NCBI RefSeq assembly: GCF_004917075.1
Contig: NZ_SSYB01000001.1
Location: 558,001-622,000 of the forward strand
Reading direction: 5' to 3'
From: Geomonas edaphica
Lineage (GTDB): Bacteria; Desulfobacterota; Desulfuromonadia; Geobacterales; Geobacteraceae
DNA: 64,000 nucleotides
Shown in pieces: positions 1-7,790 of the stretch. How positions within the stretch are numbered: position 1 is the stretch's first letter; the number at the start of each line of letters is the position of its first letter. A program made the translations under genes and the position numbers. The notes under the pieces were generated by a model. The model was given only the letters and a program-made list of their open reading frames with translations. It was not told the origin of the DNA and searched no databases.

Positions 1-2201
1 CCAACCTGCACGCCGTAGCGAGCCGCTGCCTCGCGGTCGATATCGATGTCGATGTAGTTCCCGCCGGTAACACGTTCGGCGACGACATCGGCGGCACCCG
101 GCACCGTCTTCAGAATCCCCTCGGCCTGCACCGCCAGATCCTTCAGTACGTTCAGGTCTGAGCCGAAGATCTTGACGCCGAGGTCGGTGCGCACGCCGGT
201 TGAAAGCATGTTGATGCGGTTGATGATCGGCTGGGTCCAGCCGTTTCTAACACCTATCTGCTGCAGTTTGCCGTCCAGCTCGGAGACGATGTCCGCCTTG
301 GTTACACCGGGACGCCACTGTTCCTTGGGCTTCAGGATGATGATGCTTTCGAACATGGAGACCGGCGCCGGGTCGGTCGAGGTCTCGGCGCGTCCCACCT
401 TGCCGAGCACGTGCTGTACCTCCGGGACGCTCTTGATCACGGTATCCTGCACCTGGATCAGTCGTTTCGCCTCGTTGATCGAGATGTTGGGAAGCGTTAC
501 CGGCATGTACAGTAGCGATCCCTCGTCCAGAGGCGGCATGAACTCGCTGCCGATGCTCATGAACATCGGAATGGCGATGGCGAGCGCCACGACGTTCAGT
601 GCGATGGTTGTCTTCTTCCACTTGAGCACACACCTGATGACCGGCGAGTACAACTTTATGAAGAAGCTGGAGACCGGGTTGGAGCTTTCAGGCGGCATCT
701 TCCCCTTCATGAAGAAGTACATGAGCACCGGGACCAGGGTGATGGCGATGAACGCCGACCCCATCATGGAGAAGGTCTTGGTGAAAGCGAGCGGGTGGAA
801 CATCTTCCCTTCCTGTCCCTCAAGCAGGAAGACCGGTACGAAAGAGAGGATGATGATGGCAAGCGAGAAGAAGATGGCGCGCCCGACCTGCTTGGCCGAG
901 GTGATGATCACCTCAAGGCGCTTCTCTTTGCGCTCCTCGGGCGGCATCTCGGAGAGGTGCCGGTAGCAGTTTTCCACCATGATGACGCCAGCATCGACCA
1001 GGACGCCGATGGCTATGGCGATCCCCCCTAGCGACATGATGTTCGACGTCACGCCCATGAGCTTCATGGTGATGAAGGAGATGAGCACAGCGATCGGGAG
1101 GGTAAGCACGATGACAAGGGCGCTCTGGAAGTGGAGCAGGAAGACGAGGATCACTAGAGAGACGACGATCGACTCTTCGATGAGCGAGTGTTTCAGCGTG
1201 TCTATGGCGCGGGCGATCAGGTCGCTTCGGTCGTAGGAAACCATGATTTTAACGCCGGGAGGAAGCCCCTTCTCGAGCGAAACGATCTTCTCCTTGACCC
1301 GGTCGATGACGTCCTTGGCGTTCTCGCCGTAGCGCATCACCACGATGCCGCCTACGGCCTCACCCTGCCCGTTCATGTCGAGCATGCCGCGGCGGATGGC
1401 GCCACCCAGTTGTACCGTGCCGAGGTTCTTCACGTAGATCGGGGTGCCGCGCATGTCTGCGCCCACGACGATGTTTTCGAGGTCGGCGGTGGACTTCACG
1501 TAGCCGCGGCCGCGGATCAGGTATTCGGCGTCGGCCTGCTCGAGTAGCCTGCCGCCCACGTCGTTGTTCGACTTCTTAATTGCATCGGCCACCTGCCCAA
1601 CCTTGATGTTGTAGGCGAAGAGGCGGTTCGGATCGAGGTCAACCTGGTACTCACGCACGAAGCCGCCGATGGAGGCGACCTCGGCGACGCCGGGAACCGT
1701 GTTCAACTGGTAGCGTACGAACCAGTCCTGCAGCGTGCGCAGCTGTTCGAGGTCGTACCCCTTCCCTTCCAGGGTGTACCAGAAGACATGCCCGACACCG
1801 GTGCCGTCCGGGCCAAGCGTCGGCACCACGCCTGCCGGAAGCAGCGATGCGGCGTAGTTCAGGCGCTCCAGGACGCGGGTCCTAGCCCAGTAGATGTCGG
1901 CCTTGTCCTCGAAGATCACGTAGATCATCGAGAAACCGAAGGCGGAGGAGGCACGCACCGCGCGTACCTGCGGGAGCCCCTGCAGGTTCACGGCGAGCGG
2001 ATAGGTCACCTGGTCCTCGACCACCTGCGGAGAACGGCCGGGGTAATCGGTGAAAACGATTACCTGGTTGTCGGAAAGGTCCGGGATGGCATCCACCGGC
2101 GTCTTATAGACGGCCCACACGCCCCAGGCGATCACCAGAGCGAACATCATCAGGATGACGACTCGGTTGCGGGCGGAATATTCGATGATCTTTTCAATCA
2201 T
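1..2201 (-). CDS. cusA: Heavy-metal efflux RND inner-membrane pump, CusA/CzcA family (C-terminus cut by window edge)
   Basis: Reading the minus strand from the ATG at 2199-2201 gives an uninterrupted frame of about 733 codons to the window edge; the C-terminal third lies outside. The protein begins MIEKIIEYSARNRVVILMM, a typical HME-RND first transmembrane helix, and continues with the family landmarks DAIPDLSDNQVI, GTGVGHVFWYTLEG and EFMPPLDEGSLLYMP. Several hydrophobic helices lie in the middle (VVSLVILVFLLHF, ISFITMKLMGV, GIAIAIGVLVDAGV). Known function of the family: proton-driven export of Cu(I)/Ag(I) or Zn/Co/Cd through a tripartite envelope complex. It is the third gene of a TolC-like/adaptor/pump operon, 33 bp behind the adaptor. 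Copper or silver is the best guess because copA and csoR are adjacent, but the ion is inferred. The start has only a weak purine-rich ribosome-binding site. Confidence 0.9.
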   Translation of the reverse strand, partial: MIEKIIEYSARNRVVILMMFALVIAWGVWAVYKTPVDAIPDLSDNQVIVFTDYPGRSPQVVEDQVTYPLAVNLQGLPQVRAVRASSAFGFSMIYVIFEDKADIYWARTRVLERLNYAASLLPAGVVPTLGPDGTGVGHVFWYTLEGKGYDLEQLRTLQDWFVRYQLNTVPGVAEVASIGGFVREYQVDLDPNRLFAYNIKVGQVADAIKKSNNDVGGRLLEQADAEYLIRGRGYVKSTADLENIVVGADMRGTPIYVKNLGTVQLGGAIRRGMLDMNGQGEAVGGIVVMRYGENAKDVIDRVKEKIVSLEKGLPPGVKIMVSYDRSDLIARAIDTLKHSLIEESIVVSLVILVFLLHFQSALVIVLTLPIAVLISFITMKLMGVTSNIMSLGGIAIAIGVLVDAGVIMVENCYRHLSEMPPEERKEKRLEVIITSAKQVGRAIFFSLAIIILSFVPVFLLEGQEGKMFHPLAFTKTFSMMGSAFIAITLVPVLMYFFMKGKMPPESSNPVSSFFIKLYSPVIRCVLKWKKTTIALNVVALAIAIPMFMSIGSEFMPPLDEGSLLYMPVTLPNISINEAKRLIQVQDTVIKSVPEVQHVLGKVGRAETSTDPAPVSMFESIIILKPKEQWRPGVTKADIVSELDGKLQQIGVRNGWTQPIINRINMLSTGVRTDLGVKIFGSDLNVLKDLAVQAEGILKTVPGAADVVAERVTGGNYIDIDIDREAAARYGVQV

Positions 2202-2234
2202 GTAAAACCTCAGTGCTCAATGGAATGCCGGCAA

Positions 2235-3638
2235 CTACATCTTCATGTCGTCCATGTTCATACCGCCTTTCTTTGGAGCGGCCGGTGCGGCCGGTGCGCC
2301 ATGCCCCTCGTGGCCGCCACCCGCGCCGGGAGCGGCAGGAGTCCCTTTAGCGGGAGCCGCGGCACCGCCGTGTCCCTCGTGGCCGCCTGCGCCAGAGCCG
2401 CCGGAAAGCTGCGACTCGGAGTCGATCAGGTAGCCGCCGGAAGCCGCGACCTTCTCGCCCTGTTTCACGCCGGAGAGGATCTGCACCTTGTCCCCCACGC
2501 GGGCACCAACCTGCACATCACGCGGCTCGAACATCCCGGGCTGCGACTCGACCCAGACCACCTGACGCTTCCCGGTGTCCATGAGTGCGGTAACCGGAAC
2601 CACCAGCGCGTTGCCGAGCGGCGCCTTGATGCTCGCGTTGACGAACATGTCGGGCTTAAGCTTCAGTCCGGGATTGGAAAGATCCACCCTCACCTTCACG
2701 GTCCGGGTCTTGGGATCGAGGAAGGGGTAGATGAAGGAGACGCGCCCGGCGAAGGTCTTGCCTGGGTAGGACTGCGAGACTATCTCGACGCGCTGCCCCA
2801 TCTTCACAAAGGAGAATTCGTTTTCGTACACCTCGACCTCGACCCAGACGCTGGAGAGGTCGGCGATGCTGAAGAGGGGATCGCCCATGTTGACGTATTG
2901 CCCCTCCTGGACGATTTTCTCGATGACGATCCCGGAGAGCGGCGTGTAGATGGGAAGCTTGATGTTCGGGTGCCCAGCCTTCTCGAGTCCGGCGATCTGC
3001 GCATCCTTGACGCCCAGGAGCTTGAGCCTTTGGCGCGCCGAAGCGACCAGCCCCTCACCTCCCTGCGAGATGGCCTCTATGGTTGATTTCTTGAACTGGT
3101 CGCGGCTTCTCAGGGCGAGAAGGTATTCCTGCTGGGCGGCAACAAGGTCGGGCGAGTAAACCTCGGCGACCGGCCTCCCCTTGGAAACGTAGGCGCCGAC
3201 CGTGTTCACGTTCAGCTTATCGATGCGTCCCGCCACCCATGCGGTGACCTTCGCCTGCCTCGCCTGATCGTACTGCACGATGCCGACCGCGTTGATCTCC
3301 TTGGAAAGAGGCGCGTAATCAGCGGCTACCGTGGCCACGTTGGCCATGACCGACTGGGTCGGCGAGAGGGAGACATGGCCGAGCATCTTCTGCTCTTCCG
3401 GGGTCGCCGTTGCCCCCTCGACCTTCTTGATCAGCTGCATCCCGCAGATGGGGCAGGTTCCAGGCTTGTCCTTGATGATGAAGGGGTGCATCGCGCAGGT
3501 ATAGAGCACCGGTCCCTGGGCGGTTTTATCCTTCCCCGCGGGAGCCTGATGTTTCTGCTGCCAGAAGTAGTATCCTCCGCCAGCTGCCGCAACCAGGACC
3601 AGGATGATGGGAATCGCAACCTTCAAGCTTTTGTTCAT
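2235..3638 (-). CDS. cusB: Periplasmic adaptor (membrane fusion) protein with heavy-metal-binding domain, CusB-like
   Basis: 467 residues. An N-terminal membrane anchor (residues 8-26) is followed by a heavy-metal-binding domain with C48, H51, C62 and C65 (CAMHPF and CPICGMQ), the signature placed N-terminally in many CusB proteins. The barrel-sandwich, alpha-hairpin and beta-barrel regions of an RND adaptor follow (VTAWVAGRIDKLNVNTVG, YTPLSGIVIEKIVQEGQYV). The last ~45 residues are Gly/Pro/Ala-rich with two GHEGHG-type repeats and end in a Met/Asp-rich MNMDDMKM, plausibly an extra soft-metal-binding tail. The role is to bridge CusA to the outer-membrane channel and hand over metal ions in the periplasm. 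It sits between the TolC-like gene (34 bp) and cusA (33 bp). The copper preference is inferred from the His/Met tail and neighbours. Confidence 0.9.
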   Translation of the reverse strand: MNKSLKVAIPIILVLVAAAGGGYYFWQQKHQAPAGKDKTAQGPVLYTCAMHPFIIKDKPGTCPICGMQLIKKVEGATATPEEQKMLGHVSLSPTQSVMANVATVAADYAPLSKEINAVGIVQYDQARQAKVTAWVAGRIDKLNVNTVGAYVSKGRPVAEVYSPDLVAAQQEYLLALRSRDQFKKSTIEAISQGGEGLVASARQRLKLLGVKDAQIAGLEKAGHPNIKLPIYTPLSGIVIEKIVQEGQYVNMGDPLFSIADLSSVWVEVEVYENEFSFVKMGQRVEIVSQSYPGKTFAGRVSFIYPFLDPKTRTVKVRVDLSNPGLKLKPDMFVNASIKAPLGNALVVPVTALMDTGKRQVVWVESQPGMFEPRDVQVGARVGDKVQILSGVKQGEKVAASGGYLIDSESQLSGGSGAGGHEGHGGAAAPAKGTPAAPGAGGGHEGHGAPAAPAAPKKGGMNMDDMKM

Positions 3639-3672
3639 AGGTAAGTACCTCGTGGGTAGAAATTAAATAACA

Positions 3673-5007
3673 TCACTGATGCCCTGCGGCATGCTCGCTG
3701 TCGCTGCTGGAATCATGCACCGGCGCCGCGGAAGAGAGGTCCCTGCCGACCAACGCTTCAAGCTGGGCCAGCTTCATCTGGTAGTCCGCCATGGAGTCGT
3801 AGTACTCGCGCTCGTAGTTGAAGAGCGTCACCCGGTTGTCGAGCAAGGTCAGGAAATCGACCTTGTTGACCCGGTAGCCGATGACGGCTGATTCCAGCGA
3901 CTGCTCGGCCTGAGGAATAATCCCTGTGGTGTAGAGATCGACCAGCTTCCTACGCCGCTCCATCTGGGCCAGAAGATCATTGATGCCGGAAGAGATGGTG
4001 TTTCTAGCCGCTGCGAGCTCGGCGTCGCCCATGCTCACCTCGGATGTGGACTCAGCCACCATCGCCTGGCGGCGCGCCTTCTGGATGGGAAGGTTAAAGG
4101 TGACGCCAAGCGAGTACATGTCGGAACCGTCGCTCCCCATGGCCTTGTCGCGCTGCATGTACTCAAAGGAGACGTTGAAGTCCGGGTAGGATTCCTTTTG
4201 CGCCAGCAGACGCCCTGCCTTCCCCTTCTCGATCTGGGCACGGACCGTTTTCAACTGCGGACGACTGTCCTCGGCCATGTCGAGCAGCTGCTCGGGGGGG
4301 TAACCAAACGGGGCAAGCTTGAAGTCGCTAATCTCGCCCACTTTAGTGGTCTGTGGGCGGTTCAGCAGCAAGTTGAGATTGACCTCGAGGCTTCTACGCT
4401 GCTGTTCAAGGGAGATCTTCATGTCGAGCATCTTGGAGCGCTCCAGGAGCGCCTTGTAGATGTCCTGTTGCGCCCCCTGCCCCACCGAGTACTTTGTCTG
4501 GGCCAGGGTGATGAAGTCATCGAGGATCTTGATGTTCTTGTCGAGGATGGCTAGGGATCTGTCGGTGGAATAGATCTGGTAGTAGGTTTCCTTCACCATC
4601 CGGGTGAGTTCCAGCTTCCTTTCCTCGACGCTCCAGCGGTACCCTTCCGCCTCTGCAGCGGCGACGTCCTCTTTGAGCTGACGCTTCCCGGCGAATGGAA
4701 ACAGCTGGCTTATTCCGATGACCTTCTGGGTCATGCCGTCGCGCTTGAAATTGACCGGGTCGGTGACGACGCCGTTCTGGATCTTCAGCATCAGCATGGG
4801 ATCTTCGAGGGCGCCCGCCTGTTTGATGCGGTTTCTGTACATCTGCCACCGCGCGGAGGAAGACTTCAGCTCAGGGTTGTTCTCCAGGGCGGATTGTACC
4901 AACTGGTCGAGGTTTTCCGTGGCGAGCTTTGTTGCGTCGGCGTGGGCCACCGGAGCGGCCAACAAAAGTGACAGTAACAGGTACAGCGGAAATAGCCGGT
5001 ATTTCAT
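3673..5007 (-). CDS. TolC-family outer-membrane efflux channel of the cus operon (CusC-like)
   Basis: 444 residues with a clear signal peptide (hydrophobic residues about 5-20, cleavage near AHA/DA). The body is two repeats of long amphipathic helices typical of TolC-family outer-membrane factors, with LDQLVQSALENNPELKS at the start and conserved PIQKARRQAMVAE near the beta-barrel segment. The C-terminus is Ser/His-rich (ending SEHAAGHQ), unusual for TolC proteins and possibly metal-binding. It is the first gene of the operon, followed after 34 bp by the adaptor. Known family role: the trimeric outer-membrane duct for RND efflux. The upstream region carries a candidate promoter and palindrome (5146-5174). 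Confidence 0.88.
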   Translation of the reverse strand: MKYRLFPLYLLLSLLLAAPVAHADATKLATENLDQLVQSALENNPELKSSSARWQMYRNRIKQAGALEDPMLMLKIQNGVVTDPVNFKRDGMTQKVIGISQLFPFAGKRQLKEDVAAAEAEGYRWSVEERKLELTRMVKETYYQIYSTDRSLAILDKNIKILDDFITLAQTKYSVGQGAQQDIYKALLERSKMLDMKISLEQQRRSLEVNLNLLLNRPQTTKVGEISDFKLAPFGYPPEQLLDMAEDSRPQLKTVRAQIEKGKAGRLLAQKESYPDFNVSFEYMQRDKAMGSDGSDMYSLGVTFNLPIQKARRQAMVAESTSEVSMGDAELAAARNTISSGINDLLAQMERRRKLVDLYTTGIIPQAEQSLESAVIGYRVNKVDFLTLLDNRVTLFNYEREYYDSMADYQMKLAQLEALVGRDLSSAAPVHDSSSDSEHAAGHQ

Positions 5008-5100
5008 GGTGACTCCGGAAACTTGGCGATATCTTTATGTTTGACCTTACACGATCCGTGCCGGGATCATAACATGCTGACTTAGCGCAATTCACCACTG

Positions 5101-5148
5101 AATGCGGTGCCGTGCGAGAAGGATATTCACCAGTCGACGTGGAATATT
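5101..5148 (-). promoter_or_regulatory. Shared upstream element, copy 1 (upstream of cusCBA)
   Basis: On the minus strand this reads AATATTCC-N11-TGAATATCCTTC followed by a CGCA...CCGC stretch. The same arrangement with identical N11 spacing is found at 7504-7551, upstream of the ABC transporter pair. The AATATTCC half overlaps the candidate -10 box TATAAT (5146-5151). It is probably an operator for a common metal-responsive regulator; the regulator's identity is unknown. Confidence 0.5.
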
Positions 5149-5174
5149 ATACAATCAACGGTTAAATATTTAAC
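5146..5174 (-). promoter_or_regulatory. Candidate promoter and palindromic operator of the cus operon
   Basis: A perfect -10 hexamer TATAAT lies on the minus strand at 5146-5151, about 140 bp before the cusC start. The -35 region is poor by consensus but is occupied by an exact 14-bp palindrome, GTTAAATATTTAAC (5161-5174). A good -10, a weak -35 and a dyad in place of the -35 suggest an activator- or repressor-controlled promoter. Assignment is from sequence only. Confidence 0.4.
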
Positions 5175-5208
5175 GTAATCCCCTGTTATTTCTCGGCATA
5201 AAAGGAAA

Positions 5209-5250
5209 AATCTGAAGAACACAGAGACAAAAAAGCGTGTTCTTCAGATT
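5209..5250 (-). terminator. Rho-independent terminator of the ABC transporter operon
   Basis: A perfect 14-bp inverted repeat (AATCTGAAGAACAC at 5209-5222, its complement at 5237-5250) with a 14-nt loop lies 53 bp after the stop of the ATPase gene. Read on the minus strand the stem is followed by TTTTTCCTTTT, a fair U-tract. Confidence 0.75.
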
Positions 5251-5302
5251 CTTCAGACGCCCTCCCCACTCCCACGAGTAACGAATGAGGGGGGCGGCGA
5301 AA

Positions 5303-5971
5303 CTACTCGCTGATCAAGCCGTCCTTTAAATGTATGGTCCGATCCGAATAAGCACCGTTCTCCGGGTTATGTGTGACCATTACCACGGTCTGCCCTGCCG
5401 AGTTCAGTTGCCTGAAAAGTGTCATGACTTCTTCGCTCGTCTTCGAGTCGAGGTTCCCCGTCGGCTCGTCGGCAAGAAGGATGTGTGGGTTGTTCACGAT
5501 GGCGCGGGCGATGGCAACGCGCTCCTGCTCACCGCCGGAAAGCTGGTTTGGAAGCCGGTCCGTTTTCGCGCCGAGACCGACCCGCTCGAGCGCCTTACGC
5601 GCCGCATCCCTCTTCTCTGCTGTGCTCATCTTCACGATGGCAAGCGGGAGCATGACGTTTTCCAGCGCGGTAAGGTATTGGATCAAGTGAAAGGATTGGA
5701 ACACGAACCCGAGGTTCTGAGCCCTGAAGTCGGCCAACTGCTCGCTTCCCAACTGGTACAGCTTGACGCCTGCCATCTCGACATCCCCGCTCGTGGGATG
5801 GTTCATGCCGCCGAGAACGGACAGCAGGGTACTCTTCCCAGAACCGGACTGCCCCATGATGGTGATGAACTCTCCAGCCTCGATGGTTATGTCGACTCCG
5901 CGCAGCGCCTCAACCAGGTCCGCTCCGGTCTGATACTGCTTCTTCACGTTCTTGATTTCTATGATAGCCAT
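5303..5971 (-). CDS. ABC transporter ATP-binding protein, LolD/MacB type
   Basis: 222 residues, normal length for the LolD/MacB ATPase class. Walker A is GQSGSGKST, the signature motif is [14 protein letters not shown], Walker B plus D-loop is [13 protein letters not shown], and the switch histidine is in VTHNPE; all catalytic motifs are intact. It follows the FtsX-type permease after 9 bp and the pair is the whole transporter visible here. Class VII ABC systems of this type usually act as mechanotransducers or extruders in the envelope rather than importers. Location between the cus operon and csoR-copA, plus the shared upstream element, suggests a role in metal stress; substrate unknown. 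Confidence 0.88.
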   Translation of the reverse strand: MAIIEIKNVKKQYQTGADLVEALRGVDITIEAGEFITIMGQSGSGKSTLLSVLGGMNHPTSGDVEMAGVKLYQLGSEQLADFRAQNLGFVFQSFHLIQYLTALENVMLPLAIVKMSTAEKRDAARKALERVGLGAKTDRLPNQLSGGEQERVAIARAIVNNPHILLADEPTGNLDSKTSEEVMTLFRQLNSAGQTVVMVTHNPENGAYSDRTIHLKDGLISE

Positions 5972-5980
5972 GTCGTCCTC

Positions 5981-7141
5981 TTATAGAGCCCTGAGGGCTT
6001 CGGTCGGATCCATCTTGCTTGCGTGCAGCGCGGGGTAGAGGCTCGCCAGGATGCCCAGGATAAGCGCGAGCCCGACGGAACCGAACGCGATAGTGGTGTC
6101 CCATACCAGGTGGGCGTTCTTGCTTTCAGCCATGAAAGGAAGGGCCAGTTTCGCACCTCCCATACCCACGGCGTACCCCAAAAGACCGGCGAGGATGCTT
6201 ACCAGTGCGGCCTCGAGCAGTATGATGCGCATGATGTGGCTCTTTCTGAAGCCGATGGCGCGGAAGACGCCGATCTCAGTGGTGCGCTCGTTCACGCTAC
6301 CCATCATGGTTACGAAGACGATCAGGGAGCCGATGAAGACGACCACGCCCGCCATGGCGTAGGAGAAACGCTTGAACTGGTCCAGCGCTTTAAGACGCCC
6401 GGCGACTACCTGCTGAATCGCGGAAACCTTGCTGTCGGGAAGCAGTTCGGCGATCTGGTTCACCATATCGTTGATCGGGCAGCCGGAGCAAAGTGCGGCC
6501 ACCTCGGCCATGGTGATCTTCCCTTCCTTGCCGAGGATTTTCTGCACCTTCGGGAGCGAGGCGAAGACCAGCGAATCGTCTTGTGAGCCGGTCTGGTTCA
6601 GCACCCCCGCCACCTTGAACTTCTCCCCTTTTATCTCGATGGTATCGCCGGAGCTCGCGTTCAGGGTATTGGAAGCGTCGCTGCCGAGGAGGATGTCGTT
6701 TTCACCCTTTGGTTCCTCCCCGAAAATCTGCCACCACTGCTTCATCTTCAGTTCGGCGGGGAATTCGACCCCGACCAGCAGCACGTCGTGGCCATTTATC
6801 TTCACGCCGCCTAGGACCTTGGGCGAGATAGCAGAGATGTTCTTGTTGTTCTTGATCTTGCGGACCTTGTCCAGGTCTTCCTGCTTGATCTCGCGCTGAT
6901 CGAAGGTGACGCCGCCCAGGCTGATGCCGCCGTAGTTCATGGACAGGCCGTTACTCTGCGGCGTAATCAGGATGTTGGCACCGAACTCGTCCATCTTGCG
7001 TTCTATGTCGTTGGACATGGAGCGGGTCAGGGTGACGAGGGTTACGATGGTAGCTATGCCGACCATGAGGCCGACGGTGAGGAAAGCCATCTTCGCCTTG
7101 CGCCGTTTCAGGTTGTTGATCGAGATGGTGTGCAGTTTCAT
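5981..7141 (-). CDS. FtsX/MacB-like ABC permease with a periplasmic CxxC motif
   Basis: 386 residues. One transmembrane helix near the N-terminus (residues about 18-40), a large extracytoplasmic domain, and three C-terminal helices (GVVVFIGSLIVFVTMMGSV; ILLEAALVSILAGLLGYAVG; TTIAFGSVGLALILGILASL) give the MacB topology. The conserved NERTTEIGVFRAIGFRK segment couples to the ATPase. The extracytoplasmic domain contains LCSGCP, a CxxC not needed in ordinary MacB proteins and suggestive of metal or redox chemistry. It has a GGAGAC ribosome-binding site. Relatives with such motifs occur in iron-uptake (P19/FTR1-type) gene clusters, but no FTR1 or P19 gene is present here, so function is open. Confidence 0.82.
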   Translation of the reverse strand: MKLHTISINNLKRRKAKMAFLTVGLMVGIATIVTLVTLTRSMSNDIERKMDEFGANILITPQSNGLSMNYGGISLGGVTFDQREIKQEDLDKVRKIKNNKNISAISPKVLGGVKINGHDVLLVGVEFPAELKMKQWWQIFGEEPKGENDILLGSDASNTLNASSGDTIEIKGEKFKVAGVLNQTGSQDDSLVFASLPKVQKILGKEGKITMAEVAALCSGCPINDMVNQIAELLPDSKVSAIQQVVAGRLKALDQFKRFSYAMAGVVVFIGSLIVFVTMMGSVNERTTEIGVFRAIGFRKSHIMRIILLEAALVSILAGLLGYAVGMGGAKLALPFMAESKNAHLVWDTTIAFGSVGLALILGILASLYPALHASKMDPTEALRAL

Positions 7142-7216
7142 CTTGTCTCCGTGATGCGGTATCGATCGATTGAGTTGCTGCTGAATGCTTCAAGACGTCC
7201 AGTATTCGCTTCTGGT

Positions 7217-7324
7217 CCCCCTCCCCTTGCGGGAGGGGTTAGGGGTGGGGGAATTAGCCACCAGCTTTGCAGATTGCAGCTTCACCCACCCCCCCAGCCC
7301 CCTCCCGTATAGGGAGGGGGGGAG
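7217..7324. repeat. REPIN-like paired-hairpin repeat, copy 1
   Basis: Two G/C-run hairpins in opposite orientation (CTCCCCTTGCGGGAGGGG near 7221-7238 and CCCTCCCGTATAGGGAGGG near 7300-7319) are separated by about 60 bp. The whole is an inverted pair resembling 10771-10883 and 36292-36410. It occupies part of the 427-bp gap between the HMBD gene and the ABC permease. Little else is recognisable in that gap apart from the shared element at 7504-7551. Confidence 0.7.
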
Positions 7325-7503
7325 TGATCCGCCGAAGCGCGTACGCGAAGGCGGGTGAGGAAGATACCGTGGAACCGAGGAGGCGGTATTCCACGGCATC
7401 TTTTCAACGACTACCGGTCTTCTCATTATCAAGGTGCGTGCCAAGCGTGAGGGCCTGCTTCAAGTAGGCGAAACTTCGTCGCATCCTGACACGACAAGGA
7501 AAA

Positions 7504-7551
7504 ACGCGGCACGGCTGCGGAAGAATATTCAACGTACCCCGAGGAATATTC
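7504..7551 (-). promoter_or_regulatory. Shared upstream element, copy 2 (upstream of ABC permease/ATPase pair)
   Basis: Minus-strand reading is AATATTCC-N11-TGAATATTCTTC followed by CGCA...CCGC, matching 5101-5148 in sequence and in the exact 11-bp spacer. It begins 17 bp after the stop of the HMBD gene and about 360 bp before the permease start, so it may mark a promoter within the intergenic region. No strong -10 box like the one at copy 1 is evident. Confidence 0.45.
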
Positions 7552-7568
7552 CACACACGGCCGTCTTG

Positions 7569-7787
7569 CTACTTCCCGACTTCGTCGGCCTGCACGAGCT
7601 TCATCCCGCAGATCGAGCAGTCTGCGGTGGGGTCGCTGCTGGTGATCCAGGGGTGCATGGGGCAGGCATAGAGGGCGCTCTTAGATGTAGAAGGTTGATT
7701 GGTGCTCTTCTTGCCGAAAAAGAACCAGAGGGTGAAGGCTATCAGGGCGATGCCGCCCAAGGTGACGATGATCTGTGCGGTGTCCAT
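7569..7787 (-). CDS. Small membrane-anchored heavy-metal-binding-domain protein
   Basis: 72 residues: one N-terminal transmembrane helix (about residues 6-24), a short Ser/Thr linker, and a heavy-metal-binding domain with CPMHPW and CSICGMKL, the same Cys-His-Cys-x2-Cys pattern seen in the CusB N-terminus at 3485. It follows copA by only 3 bp, so it is almost certainly co-transcribed with csoR and copA. A reasonable inference is that it binds Cu(I) at the membrane and passes it to CopA or to the Cus adaptor. No enzymatic motif is present. Confidence 0.82.
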   Translation of the reverse strand: MDTAQIIVTLGGIALIAFTLWFFFGKKSTNQPSTSKSALYACPMHPWITSSDPTADCSICGMKLVQADEVGK

Positions 7788-7790
7788 GAT

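Noticed and set aside
172-966. 264-codon plus-strand frame opposite cusA
   Set aside because: It is the complement of the strongly conserved RND pump gene; residues are compositionally odd (Met/Ser/Thr-rich) and typical of antisense shadows.
7217-7324. Transposon end or CRISPR-like repeat
   Set aside because: There are no regular spacers, no terminal repeats with target duplications and no transposase; the paired hairpins fit REP/REPIN elements better.
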